Source: Nymphaea colorata (Eukaryota; Streptophyta; Magnoliopsida; Nymphaeales; Nymphaeaceae). Taken from it: a DNA stretch of 64,000 nt. The translations under genes were made by a program, and so were the position numbers. The notes beneath the pieces are model-generated. The model did no database searches. It saw only the letters and a program-made list of their open reading frames with translations, and had not been told where the DNA came from. The DNA is taken from positions 14,056,354-14,120,353 of the forward strand of contig NC_045139.1 in NCBI RefSeq assembly GCF_008831285.2. The letters are read 5' to 3'. This document shows, in pieces, positions 12,912 to 25,000 of the stretch (position 1 is its first letter; each line of letters begins with the position of its first letter).

Positions 12912-13442
12912 TTATTGTTGAGACCTTGCAATTGTGGAATATGAATCAAAATAGCAACTACTTTTAGTAACGTTTTCCAAAATCTCGGAAAGCAGTGACC
13001 GTGTTTGGTAGCTACAGGCTCCGTCCGTCAAAAGCATGAAGCTGATGAACCCGATCACGTTTTGGGCATGAAAGAAGATCTGGCAATGTTTCCCCACACC
13101 AAGATTGCACTCCAAAGATGGAAGTTCTAAAAATTTGTGAATGAATCCATAGCATGATTGCACATTCCAGTGAAATAATCGATATCGGGAACCATGTGGA
13201 ACGGATGGCATGATTGCACCTCTCAATAAAATAATCGACACAGATGTTTCATAATTTCCTGATTTGACAAATTCCCAGGGAGGTGCATAGCGTTTTACTG
13301 TACCACGTGGAGTGTGACCAAGTTCATGAACTATTTCACGCTTCTGGGGCGCCTGTGAGCTCAAATAGCATGATTTGCCATGAACTACGACGCAGTTTCC
13401 AGCATCTATGAGGTTGAATTTCATGATTATATACTTGATCAA
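12912..13442 (-). CDS. orphan open reading frame, 176 codons, function unknown
   Basis: An uninterrupted frame of 176 residues, long for sequence this AT-rich and with no known gene nearby. I do not recognise any domain, signal peptide or membrane segment. The DNA under it contains two diverged copies of a motif starting CATGATTGCAC and ending in AATAATCGA (near 13152 and 13209), so the frame may be decayed repeat DNA rather than a gene. No TATA box or splice pattern supports it. Confidence 0.2.
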   Translation of the reverse strand: MIKYIIMKFNLIDAGNCVVVHGKSCYLSSQAPQKREIVHELGHTPRGTVKRYAPPWEFVKSGNYETSVSIILLRGAIMPSVPHGSRYRLFHWNVQSCYGFIHKFLELPSLECNLGVGKHCQIFFHAQNVIGFISFMLLTDGACSYQTRSLLSEILENVTKSSCYFDSYSTIARSQQ

Positions 13443-14112
13443 AATAGTGGCTAAAGTTAAGTACCACTAGGTTTTCACTTAGAAATGGTTGGAACATGTG
13501 ATATATAGTAAGAATTGCAAATGGATCGGACATGGTATGGGTGTTACATCATATTTATTCCAATCTGACTCGTTTAGTTGATCCATGCTCCAAATCCCTT
13601 TGCAAACGTAACATACGTGCACCCCCTCCCTTCTTTCACACACACACATAGTAGCATGCATGCGTACTCGGGCATGCTTTGACATTATGCAGGACGTTAC
13701 CAAGTTCATGAATGCCTATGATCCTGACAGTGGTGGGATAGGCCATAAATTCGGTAACTGGGTCATCTTTCTCATGATGCCTATGTACCCTTACCCGGTT
13801 TTGTGATATTTCAAAGTCCAGATAGAAAAAGAAAAGCGAAAATATTTAAAAATGATGATAATAATAAACTAAATGAGGTGCATCCGTTTGCGGTTCAAAA
13901 TTCAACATCGCGTAGCGGTAGGCTTGAATTGTTCAAGATACTATCAAGTTCTTGAACGCCAGTGATTCGTCTAGCATTCCTCATAAACGGATCGGAAATG
14001 GATCAGCCAAGTACGATGGGACTCGACTTGGATATGGAGATGGCGTCCATAAAACTGTCAAAGCTCTTATAACACAATTGATTTATTTCCAAAATTACTC
14101 ATCATAATGCCA

Positions 14113-14290
14113 TTTTTTTTTTCTTATCATAGGTAAGCTGGAATGAAGCAGGTCTCTACCATTTTATGTAAGTAGATACACACCTGCATTATTGAACACC
14201 AGACCTTCAACTTATAAACTTAAGGCCAACTCCCAAGCCAAGTTGATGAAGCATTTGTTGGCCGTTTAGCTGGTCTCTGTATGATGAAAA
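14113..14290 (-). mobile_element. tRNA-derived SINE-like element with A-rich tail
   Basis: Read on the - strand, a tRNA-like head (box-A-like TTGGCTTGGGAG, then a box-B-like GGTGTTCAATAAT about 40 nt on) is followed by about 90 nt of unrelated body and a run of ten A residues, seen as T at about 14113-14122 on the + strand. This is SINE architecture. The central GTTGAAGGTCT resembles GTTGAAGATCA in the candidate at 53280-53430. Target-site duplications were not clear. Confidence 0.4.
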
Positions 14291-14921
14291 AAAAAAATAA
14301 CAAGGTGAATAAATTAATTGAAATATTCACGCAGTAGTGAATGCTAGTATCGCTCATTCAATTCATCATTCCACAACTCTTAAAAAACATCGCTTTCGTT
14401 GGCGTATAGCCATTTATTATCCCGACGTCATAACATTAATATGACATAAAACATGTTGCTAGTTTTCGTGTTTTAGTAGTTCGTTATGTTTTTATACATC
14501 CTTCCAAGTACTTTAATAATCTTATGAAAGAATTACTGGCGATCTTTATAGGTCCAACCCGATAACCTATTCCCCTCATACCAAGCTAAGATCCAGTACG
14601 AGGGAGGGTTGTTCGGGGGAGAAGTACCATATGAGCAAGACCTGCACAAAGCAATGGCATTAGTCGGGTAGTGAGAGAAGCATAAGAAGCTTATCTCAGC
14701 AAGAGAACCTGACTGCAATTTTTTACATAATGCTACAACAACCAACTGGGACATACACCAAAGTTTAATGGTGACGTGCCAGTTCCGAATATTGCAACGT
14801 ACATACATGAAAACATGAATCTGCATCATAGGGCTCCACTCTGCGTCAAAATTGCGAGGAATCATTAGGTTGGACTTCATATCAACAACTGGCACAGTTG
14901 GAGCAGCTGTTCTCCAAGTAC

Positions 14922-17900
14922 CTAGCGCTCCGCATATTGGAATTCACCTGTACACTGTTTGACGGCTTCGTTTGCCTTCTGAGATTCAGATCTTTCATCT
15001 CTCTTCTTCTTTTCTCTGCAAACAGACGATTCCATATGCTCTTGTTAGCAAAATTTGTCAGGAAAACAAAAGAGGAAATAAGTGCTACATATACAACTGC
15101 TTGAGAAAGGATATTGTTCTAGATGATTGGCATGCCAAGAAAACAAAGAAAAAAATCATTGTACAAGTTTCTTTTTTTTTTTTTAAGAAGAAAAAATGAT
15201 AGCCCATATACAAAGTGGCATCAATTATGTATAGAAGTAAAAATTAGTCCTATCATGAATCATGTTAGTGCTGCACTTATGTTCCACCAAAATGACCCTA
15301 CAATCACCTTTCCACATATTCCTTTAGAAGCTCCTTTGCTTGGACCAGCTTGGAAAGCAGGTTCCGATATACATCAAGGTCCCTATCAACACTTCGCTTG
15401 CTCACATTTAAGGCTCCACAAAGCTGTCAAATGTGCAAGATATTTATATTAGAAGGCAATGTACAACAATTTAGAAGGCAATGTACAACAATATTGATCT
15501 CCTTAATACCGGAATAAGACCATAAGGTTGCTTTCCAGCAATAGAAAATAGTAGTGTATCTATTACACTCTGACAATATACCAAGCTGACAAATATTTTC
15601 ATCATTTTAACAATTAAAGGAAGCCACAATAAAGCATAATATAGAGTAAACAAACAAAATGCTAAAGACGATTGCAGGGCTTGATAGATGCTTTCTTTTA
15701 TCTACTCAAAAATTCAAAGCCACGTCCACTATAACCTAGATCATAGATAGGATGGCTGCACTAGCAAATGAAGCACGGGTAAAATGTTTTGAATGAAAGG
15801 CTTAAGATTGAAGCTGCAAGTAGCATCCAAGCTCACATTATACAGAGAAGCCAATGCCCTTCCCAATTACTAGCTACAAACATTTCTTACCTTGGACGTC
15901 TGTTCAATCACCTTGCAGAACCCTGAAGAATGTAGCCCTAGACCTATTTTATGAGTCCCCAACAAAGTCCACTCTCAAGAGAAGCTGAAAAGCACCTCGT
16001 GAAAGATACTTGCTGAAGGTTCTCTATAGTATAAGCAAAATATGCATAGTCATCCTAGCTGTGCCTTTTTTAATGACAGTAGTACGGCTCGCAGTTTACA
16101 ACCATTCCATTCAATACTTTAGCCCAAGGAACCACATTATATTTTTTTGGTAGTACAAAAGTATGGCGCAAGAGTCAACTCAAGCTCAAATAATATAAGT
16201 TCTCTCTATTTGAACTTTATGAATAAAAATTCAAAAAGTTTCAGAAGATAAGTTATTAATGGGCTCATTGCCAGCATGACTCAAATGATAATACATGTGT
16301 CACAAATTTGTACAGAAAAACAAACAAAGCATTGGAAAAGAAATATTTCTTGCATTCTCAAGAGGAGAAGTACTACTTTTTAAGATAATATACATTAGCA
16401 GAGAAACCACAAAAATTCCTTAAAAAGAAACAAAGCACTTAAAGATATTTTACAACCTTCTTGGTCCATATCAATCTTGCATTTTTAGTTCTATCCTAAA
16501 AGTATCTCACAGTACAAGAATCTCACAGTACAGAAACATGCAGCAACTTGAGGAAAAAAATCTGGTGCCAAGAAAGATGGAACACAAGTTACATGAAACA
16601 AGTGAGGGTGGTTAATGACTAGGAATAAGTTATATTTGGATTGTAAACCAAGCAAATTTATCTTTTCTGCTTCAGGAATCAATTGAATAAAAAGCACCAC
16701 ATGTATGTTGGGGAAAAATTGGTGATTCATCATATGCCTGCAGTTCCTCGAAACCAATATTCCAATTCATAGCATCAAGATGAATATATCAGGCAAGCAA
16801 AAGAATGGTCCAGTATGCAGAATCAGGAACAAGGCACCTGCATTATAATGCCCAAGTTTTTTATGCTTTGAAGCAATTAATACAACATATCCATGCAGGA
16901 TTAATTTCTAAAAGATTTCAAGCAGTTAGAAGTGACAATTTCCTCCACAAGAGGCAGCCATATGGTCCATAAGTGGATGAAAGGGTAAAAAGAGCAAATC
17001 AGTGCTATTAATTTGCTTCCAGCCAAGACCAAAGCAGAAGAATATGGAAGGTTTCATAAGACCCATATTAGATAGCACAGTGTTATTTTGAGTAAATAAT
17101 CATAAAGACAGCCTATGGAGGAAAAACCTTTTCCAAGACACTCGGTTCTGTCACATTTGCCAGCTCAAGAAGACGGAATAAGCCAACTGCAAAGAAACGG
17201 CTATAGCTGAAGCTTCCCTTTCCACCAGCGCGATCGGAAATATCTTTCAAGATGGCTTCAACTTCTCCTTCCCTTGATGGAAATTCAACTAAGGATGCTG
17301 CATTCTGTGACCGAGCCCACTCTTCCAATTTTTGAGCGTCATTTCTAACAGTGGATATAGCAAGTCAACAGAGTCTATACAATAGGTGAAAAATCAAACT
17401 GAAAACAATAAAGCCACCATAATTTTTTCATTTCACAAATTGTCAGAGATCCTCAATAAAACCCAATTAATATCAGAATTTAGAATTTAGTATCAATTTT
17501 AGGAGTCATGAACTATGAAGATTCAGGTGTGACCATCCTATCAGACTATCTGATTAGCAGCTATTTTGTTTGACCTTTAATTTGCCTTGAAAACAGAAAT
17601 AGACTCTGGAGAATTAAATCTTAGGAATTCCCGTACCTGTATTGTTCAGGATCCTCCTTTAGTGCTTCAATATATGCTTTAAATATCAAGTCTCGATCTT
17701 CATTACTGGGGTATCCCTCCATAAGTTGATCATAGACAGTAACAAACCCAAGAGCAAAAACAGCATCATATTTATATGTCTTCTTATAACGCATCAAGTG
17801 CTGCTGAACAATTAGTTCTTGGAGAACAGTATTGTACACACTAGGAATGGGCTTCTTGTATGACTTGAGAAAACCCTTTTTTGTCTCAGCTACAGTAGGG

Positions 17901-20433
17901 AGATCTGCAAAATTAATCACATAATTGGGTCCAGCTTTTTACTGTGGTAAATAAGAATTAGTATCATCATAAGTACATAATATATGCATACGTACGGCGT
18001 ACTTATACTTATATTTTAATGCATGTATGTTTATTTTTGAAAGAATCATCATCATTTCTTATCCCAGCTATGTAGAGTCCGATTTAGGAGTCTCAATTTG
18101 CAGCTGATCCTCATTTGTAGCTATGACATCAGCCATTTAAAATCCTTTACCTCGCCTATTGTTGTCTTGATATGTTTCAGCATTTCATGTCCAGATCCAT
18201 GTTATTAAGGCCCTCGCCTAGGCATGGTCTAAGCGTGAGCCCACACCTGTCACCTAAGTGGTGCGTGAGTCCACACCCGTCACCTAAGTCAACCACTTAG
18301 GCCAACAAGCCTAGTCCATGGGAAAGTGAAAATTCACCTTCTCTTTCAATTAAAGTTTTGTAATTGAATATATATTGTTTAATTGAGTATATATTGTTAT
18401 GTGCTTTATTTTGTATTGATTATGTATTTTTATGTATTGTTATGTTGATTATGCTGTTACATGTATATGCCGCACATCACTTAGTCCGTTATATAGTATT
18501 ATGATACCTCATACCTGTTATATGTATACAGTAGTATGGTTATGTTACGTACTTATATCATATAGTTATATGTATTGTTACTTTGTTATACATGTTATAA
18601 ACTTATATGTATATACTATTATGTTAAATTGTACTGTAATACAGTTTGTTATTCCTGTTATATATATTGTACTACATGTCATATGTATATACTGTTATGT
18701 ACAGTCTAGTATACCGGTTATATAGTATTGCATCAACCTATTATATGTATATACTGTCAGCCTGCTATATAATATGTAACATTGTGATACCTGTTATATG
18801 TACACGTTAATATGGGTATGTACTTAGATGTATACTATTATGCACTGTTAGTCTTTCTTATTATATTATGTCTTTCTTTAAGTACATATGGATTCAAGCC
18901 TTGCTATGGATTTACATAAATTCTTTTAGAGATTAGCTTCAGTTTTTTTTATTTTGTTACTTGTATTAGATTACATTTAATGAGTAATGTTAAACTTATT
19001 CTATTGATTTTGTATATTCAATGAAGTCAACAATTAATTTTTTATTGTTTAAATTGAATAATACTTGTTATATTACTACTCTCCACATTTCAAACATTAG
19101 TAATAGTTAGTCAAAATAACTTCACATATTAACATAACTAAAGAAGTTAAAAAAAGAATTGGTCGCCTTCTTTGCCTAGGCTTGACTAGGTCCACCTAGG
19201 CGCTAGGCTCTGCCTGGCGCCCAGGCACAACATAGGCCTAAAACATCTTAAACAACAAAATTTTGCCTTTTCTCCCATTATTATTACATCTGAATATTTT
19301 CAGAAACATTCATCTCTAACCTTCCATTGTTTCTGCATAATTTCATCCATTCAATGTTGCTTCCAGCTAACAAGCAGGCGCATAAAAGCTAACCTCAAGC
19401 TGCTGCCATTCTGAGACCATTATTACTATTTCCCCTTTATTTGGCCAACAGAACACCCTTTTTAAGGGTTAATCACATAGTAATTGGTGTGTAACGTAAA
19501 AGAGTATTCTCTGGGCGTACAAGCTTATTCTTCTCTTTTGGCATAGTTTGAAATATCTCCCGGATATACTACTAATTGGAAGTTGTGAAAATAGAAGGAT
19601 CCATTTCCATTAGTTTGTTTTCATTTCTCCTAGCCACACTAAAACTCTAAAGAAGTATCTAAGCACATAATTCTGCAATCATTAATGGATAACGTTAAGC
19701 AGACGCTCATCAATGCCCATCCCATGTTTGCCAAGGACAGATATGGTGTGATGTAACGATTGGCATTTTCTTGCAGAATGTTCTCACTTATTTGGGGAGA
19801 CATCCGCTACTAACTAGAGCTAATATAAGCTAAAAAGATGCATAACCTACTAATTCATATAGATGGGGCGAAACAATAGTAAGACCCTCCAAGAACACCG
19901 GGTTCCACCTCAATATACGTGTCATACATCGTTAACAGCATTGTACCGACAAACAAAACCTCGAGTTTCTTTATGAGACGTCTCTCTCTTAGATGAAACA
20001 AAGCACCGAATATCTTCCAAAATCTCACCCAATTCAATGTCATAACTCCTAGAACAAATAAGTGTAGAACTCCTGACACTACAACAGGAAATAAGATGAA
20101 CGACATACACTATTTGAATGGAGAGAACAGAAAACCGAACTACTTACATCAGATATAAAAAGAACATTTCACGCCAGCATGCAATTCAACGAAAGGAAAG
20201 GTTCCAAGTTTGAAAGGAGAAGTACCATTAGCCGTTGCCATACAACGGAACCGCGAACTCGACGCCGGCATCGAAACACGGAGGAGATCGGGGGCGCAGA
20301 AGATAGATCGGGGGCGGAAGACGTCGAGACAGGCAGCCGCAACGCACTCCGGAAAGCGAAATCCCGGCCGCCCTCCCCTCCCCGCCGCCTGCTGACCCAC
20401 AGACGAGAGAGAGAGGGACGAAATAGCCGCCAT
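14922..20433 (-). CDS. THF1: THYLAKOID FORMATION 1 (THF1/Psb29), chloroplast protein
   Basis: Five coding exons (complement): 20433-20226, 17904-17637, 17344-17128, 15423-15308 and 15015-14922, giving 300 residues. All junctions are GT-AG and in phase. Residues 1 to about 65 are a Ser/Arg/Ala-rich transit peptide. The mature part has the family signatures LPTVAETKKGFLKSY and PIPSVYNTVLQELIVQQHL, YKYDAVFALGFVTVYDQLM, then SRFFAVGLFRLLELA, LCGALNVSKRSVDRDLDVYR, and a charged C-terminal coiled-coil-like helix with EKKKRDERSESQKANEAVK. THF1 acts in chloroplast stroma and thylakoids in thylakoid biogenesis and photosystem II/FtsH dynamics (known from the family). The length fits the usual 290-300 residues. 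Intron 1 (17905-20225) is large and holds a transposon-like element. The stop TAG is at 14924-14922. Confidence 0.95.
15450..15493. repeat. 22-bp tandem duplication in a THF1 intron
   Basis: Two exact head-to-tail copies of a unit beginning TAGAAGGCAATGTACAACAA, just upstream of THF1 exon 4 in its intron 3. Confidence 0.85.
18201..19256. mobile_element. non-autonomous DNA-transposon-like element in THF1 intron 1
   Basis: The ends are rich in CCTAGGC-type inverted motifs: the left starts GTTATTAAGGCCCTCGCCTA, and the right, read in reverse, starts GTTGTTTAAGATGTTTTAGG and continues into GCCTAGCGCCTAGG. The interior, about 1 kb, is very AT-rich and non-coding. This matches a widespread class of plant MITE-like elements with CCTAGGC ends, plausibly hAT-related. 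No clear target-site duplication was found, and the ends are only approximate. Confidence 0.4.
18420..18860. repeat. degenerate AT-rich tandem repeat
   Basis: A loosely periodic array built on a unit like CCTGTTATATGTATATACTG, recurring at roughly 60-80 bp with many substitutions, inside the element at 18201-19256. It accounts for the open frame at 18432-18725, which is not a gene. Confidence 0.55.
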
Positions 20434-22050
20434 CGCCGCCGCCTTCTTTTCTTCTTCTTTCCCTTATCGGAGAAAAAGATTCAACCAGTGAACTTCCGCT
20501 TCCTCAGAAACAGAGTGGGGGGGAGAGAGAGAGAGAGAGAGAGAGAGTCTTATCCCTTTTGAAAATATGCAGCCCTCGCATTCGTTTATATGGAGAGCCA
20601 ATCAAAAGGTGACTCCTGGCATGAATGTTTGAGCGGGAGCGCGCAGCGTACCGTGTTTCGGAAGGAAGCCGTATTACCAGAAACCCCCACCGTCAAATCC
20701 AGTATTACCGGCATTATGTGATGCCAAATTACCAACCCCACGCCCATCCCAGTGGGGACCACCGGACTGGCGCTCGTTTCGGATCACAAGATATTGGTGA
20801 TACGATTAATGAAGGGATCTCTTATCATTAGTGTAAGACTCTCTGTGGGTCCCATTCGCCTGGAAGATATCCAAATTGATTGGATCCGGTGCGGGGGGTT
20901 TTTCCATTCGGTTCAGATCTACCGTTCTACTTATTTAGTTTGTCTACAATCGAGCCCATTTTTCCGAAAGTTGCCGCAAGTGAATCAGGAAGACCGCATT
21001 CGATTTTTTGTTGATTGGAGCCACATGGATCTAGAATTATATCTGGATATTCGACGACAATGTGCCTCATTGGATCCAATGGGTTCCGATTCTAATGCCA
21101 AGTCCACAACCAACTAGACCTAGAGGCAAGAACATGCAGTCTGCGACAAGCAAAGCTACCCCCTCTTCCTTTGAAGGCCCTTCAAGTTGGAAACCTGTAG
21201 TGTCTTGCATGCCACTATATGACATCCAAAAAAAAAAAATCAAATTGAAGATGCATCGCCACCACAACACTTTGACTAACCAACTATGCTACACCCTCGG
21301 GGCCAAAGAACGCACAATCTAAGTCAGACAAGTAAACTGAACGCACAATCTAAGTCAGACAAGTAAACTGTGATGCATAGACTACAGTATGACTTTTTAT
21401 ATGGCATTCTCAAGAATCCCTCCCTCCACTCAGAAGGTTATCCTTGGCCTTGTAACAGAAATCACATGGGAAATTTTAAGCTTCTAAAATATTACCTAAT
21501 CAACTGTACATAACCCTTCTGGGCTTGACCACACTATCACATCCAAGCGATATCATAGCTAAAGCTGCTAAACCTTGCACGGTGTGCTTGCCATTCCAAG
21601 TTCATTGAACGGAAGACAGCCTCAATTATAACAAAGTTTACCAAACTTGATATAAAAACAATTATCATCCATTTTGGACAGAAGCATAGGTGGCTGCCAT
21701 CTTCCTGTAGGATGAAGAAAACTACCTCGGTTGGTCATGACATCAAGATCAGCTTTCACCAACTACTAGCTCCTTGACAATCTAGTGATTACTGCTGTTC
21801 CCCTTAAGTATAAAACAACATATCTCTCTCTCTCTCTCTCTCTCTCTTTCCCTCTCGCTCTCTCTCTCTCTCTCTCTTTTACACACACATACATGTGAAA
21901 CTGCATAATTCTTAAGCAACAGCTTCTCTGCATCACAATCGATCAGAAGTTTGTTCAGCTTATTTGCAACTTAAGCAACCAATCCCCTTCCAGAACACGC
22001 ACGTGCAGAGACACTCATGCAAGGAAAGGATGAATTGGGAAGATAAAGAA
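20434..22050. other. intergenic region between THF1 and TRM82
   Basis: Next to THF1 it has a GA repeat (about 20521-20547) and should hold the THF1 promoter, but no clear TATA box was seen, as is common for chloroplast housekeeping genes. A 31-bp tandem duplication lies at 21308-21369 and CT repeats at about 21824-21878. The 3' untranslated end of TRM82 probably covers about 21700-22050. The + frame 20752-21117 has no recognisable domain. Confidence 0.5.
21308..21369. repeat. 31-bp tandem duplication
   Basis: Two identical head-to-tail copies of a unit beginning GAACGCACAATCTAAGTCAG. Confidence 0.9.
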
Positions 22051-25000
22051 TTAGTGCTGTTGCTTCTTGTCATTCCTATTCCTCTTTCGCAGCTCCCGCT
22101 TCTCTGCAGGATACTGCCGCTTGATCAACAGATTGTGCAGTGCCCTGTTCGCAGCTTCAGCAACCAGTGCAAATGTTGCCACATCTGCATCATCTAATAT
22201 CTTCCCCTGAAGTCCTTTGAGTAATTCAGTGCCACCAGGTACTTCAGCTTCTCCTAAGATGGTTGCTTGCTGTTGATCAGATAAACTGATGACCTTGATG
22301 CAGGCAAAGGCACACACACCAGTATTAGACATCTGTTTTGCATCTTCAGGTTCAGATACAGCATTGGAAGGACACATCTCCGATGCACCAGCAATGATCC
22401 ATAGATGGCCCACTGAACTGATTCTCAAACTTGTTGGAATGAAACTTTTCTGCATCTCTACCACCTTATAAGATTTCAAATGCAAGACTAGTAAGCAACT
22501 TGCCTGAGAGATAAATACACACACAAAAATATATTGGGTGAACTAGTAAAAAAGTTACTTTAAATCAGAGTAACAAATATTATTCTCAGGTTTCCATCAG
22601 CAAGACTTTCCCAATAAGAAAAAATTTTGCTTTTCTTGAGAAAATCACAGGAATCCAAAATATCAAAAAATACACAAAAATTTGATAGAGAAATTCATGA
22701 AATTATGAGTTTCCCACTAATTCTCTTACAGAAACATTGGTAAAAAGAAACTCAATCCTTTTCAAAATATCTAAAAGAAATCATACCTCACAAAAAATCA
22801 TGACATTATCGCCATATTGTGGGAATTTTTCGAAAATATCATGATACTTTTCAGTTTTCCATTCTACCTGTTAGACATTTTTATCACAATATTTTGAAAA
22901 TATCATCCATATCAGTGAATATGACACAAACACCATGAACAGAGCTAAATATTAAGTGTCAGGTATGCTCTCAACCAAGGGGATCCATCAGAACCAGGTA
23001 AATTTAAACGTACAGTTACAAGAGGATAGAATATTAATAAATTAATGCTTGGTGGTTGTATCCCTATTTTCCTCCTTCAAAACCACTGTCATCAAAAGAC
23101 AGCAGAGATGGAGATGCAGAGGGAATGGGTTCCAAAACCCAGTGACCAGATGTTTTAGCATAATAATCATAGTAAGTCAACCACAGTGTTCGATCATCTT
23201 CATTTTATTGACAAAACTAGTAGCTACATTAAATTTCTTAAATTCTATTTTGGTGTTTGAGTCAATTCTAAAAAAAATATCACAGAAAATGACAAACATA
23301 CTTACTTTTGAAACTACAAGACTGCAATCATGGAAGCTGCAGCTCAAAAGCAGTATCCCGCAAAACCTGAGGTAGACAAGAAGTGACTTCAGGACCAAGG
23401 GAATCATCAATTAGCAGCTACTTTTTCTCTTTGTGCAATTAGCTAAAGTCTTCACAAATTGGATATGAACTGGAGCAAGAGAGAAAGAGAGAGAGAGAGA
23501 GAGAGTGCCTCTGAATTGCAGCCACGATGACTGAGCCATTTGGGGAAGCACACAAATCAATGACTGCAGGAAGGTCTGATTGTTCATTCTCAACAAGTCC
23601 TGCCTTTAATACAAAGAACCAACACGTTCTCAGTAAACAATGTAAATTACGTACTGTTTGAAAGAAAAGTTAGAACTGCAATTGCCGTAATAGAGCACAA
23701 GTTCATTGCAAGAAAAATGACAATCGCCAAACTATTTTCTCAAATTGAATGCAAGAACATCCCAGTTAGTACGCATGTGAGACATACATTAGTTTCAGCA
23801 AAGAAACAGCTGACCTACTATTTCCATTCACATGACAATCTCAACCAACCATTTATACAAAAACAAGACTGAGCTGCAATTCTGAATTAGGCAAGTCTGC
23901 CGTTCTACAATCAGCTTGTCCTGGGAATAGGATTAGATGTACTTGAACTCAGGCTCAGTAATGCTGTTACCCAGGTGGTGGCTAGGGAAAATTGTCCAAG
24001 AATTGATTAGAACAAAACTGAGAAAGAATGGTGGAAAGCAGACAGAGAGAAGGAGAGGGAGAGAGAGGGAGAAGGGGAGAGAGAGATCTAACTTTATCTT
24101 CAATTACACGTTTGTATATGCTCTTGGGTTTATTCAGCTTGAAGAGATCCATGAACTGTCTTTATCTTGACCCAACTTCTCTGCCTCATGTGGACCCAAC
24201 CCATTTTATTTCCTGAAACTTATCTACCATTTATACAAAAACAAGACTGAGCTGCAATTCTGAACTAGGCAAGTTTGATGTTCTACAATCAGCTTGTCCT
24301 GGGAATAGGATTAGATGTACTTGAACTCAGGCTCAGTAGCACTGTTACCCTGGTGGTGGTTAGGGTAACTGTCCAATAATTGATTAGAACAAAACTGAGA
24401 AAGAATGGTTGAAAGCAGACAGAGAGAGGGAGAGAGAGAGATCTAACTTTATCTTCAATTACGCGTTTGTCTATGCCCTTGGGTTTATTCAGCATGAAGA
24501 GATCCATGAACTATGTCTTTATTCTTGACCCAACATCTCTTCTTCACGTGAACCCAACCCATTTTATCTCCTGAAACTTATCTCCAATTATAGGCTTCTT
24601 TATACTCTTGAATTTATTCAATTGGACTAGATCTGTGAACTCGGCCTTTATTCCTGACCAGAGACCTGTTCCTTGCATAGACCCAACCCGTTTGATCTTC
24701 TGAACCCCGGTCTGTGTTCTGCGGCTCTGAAATTTTAGTCTGAGATGTAACAGATTACTCTTTGATTCAAATAGCACTTTGTCCATAAGGTGTAAATTGA
24801 GGAAAACAATAGGGTGAATTCTGAAGATCTTGACCAAGCAGCTTTCTCCACATCATCATTATTCCACACGACTAATCATTCTGTTTCATGCACCATTTAA
24901 TCAATCTGGTGTCCAACAAAAATATACTATGAGTCTACCCAATCTAAATAGATATAAGTGGCAAATATTCCGAAGGAAGCCTCAGATCATTAGACATAAG

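Noticed and set aside
20752-21117. 121-codon + frame upstream of THF1
   Set aside because: It lies in the THF1 promoter region and shows no domain or family signature.
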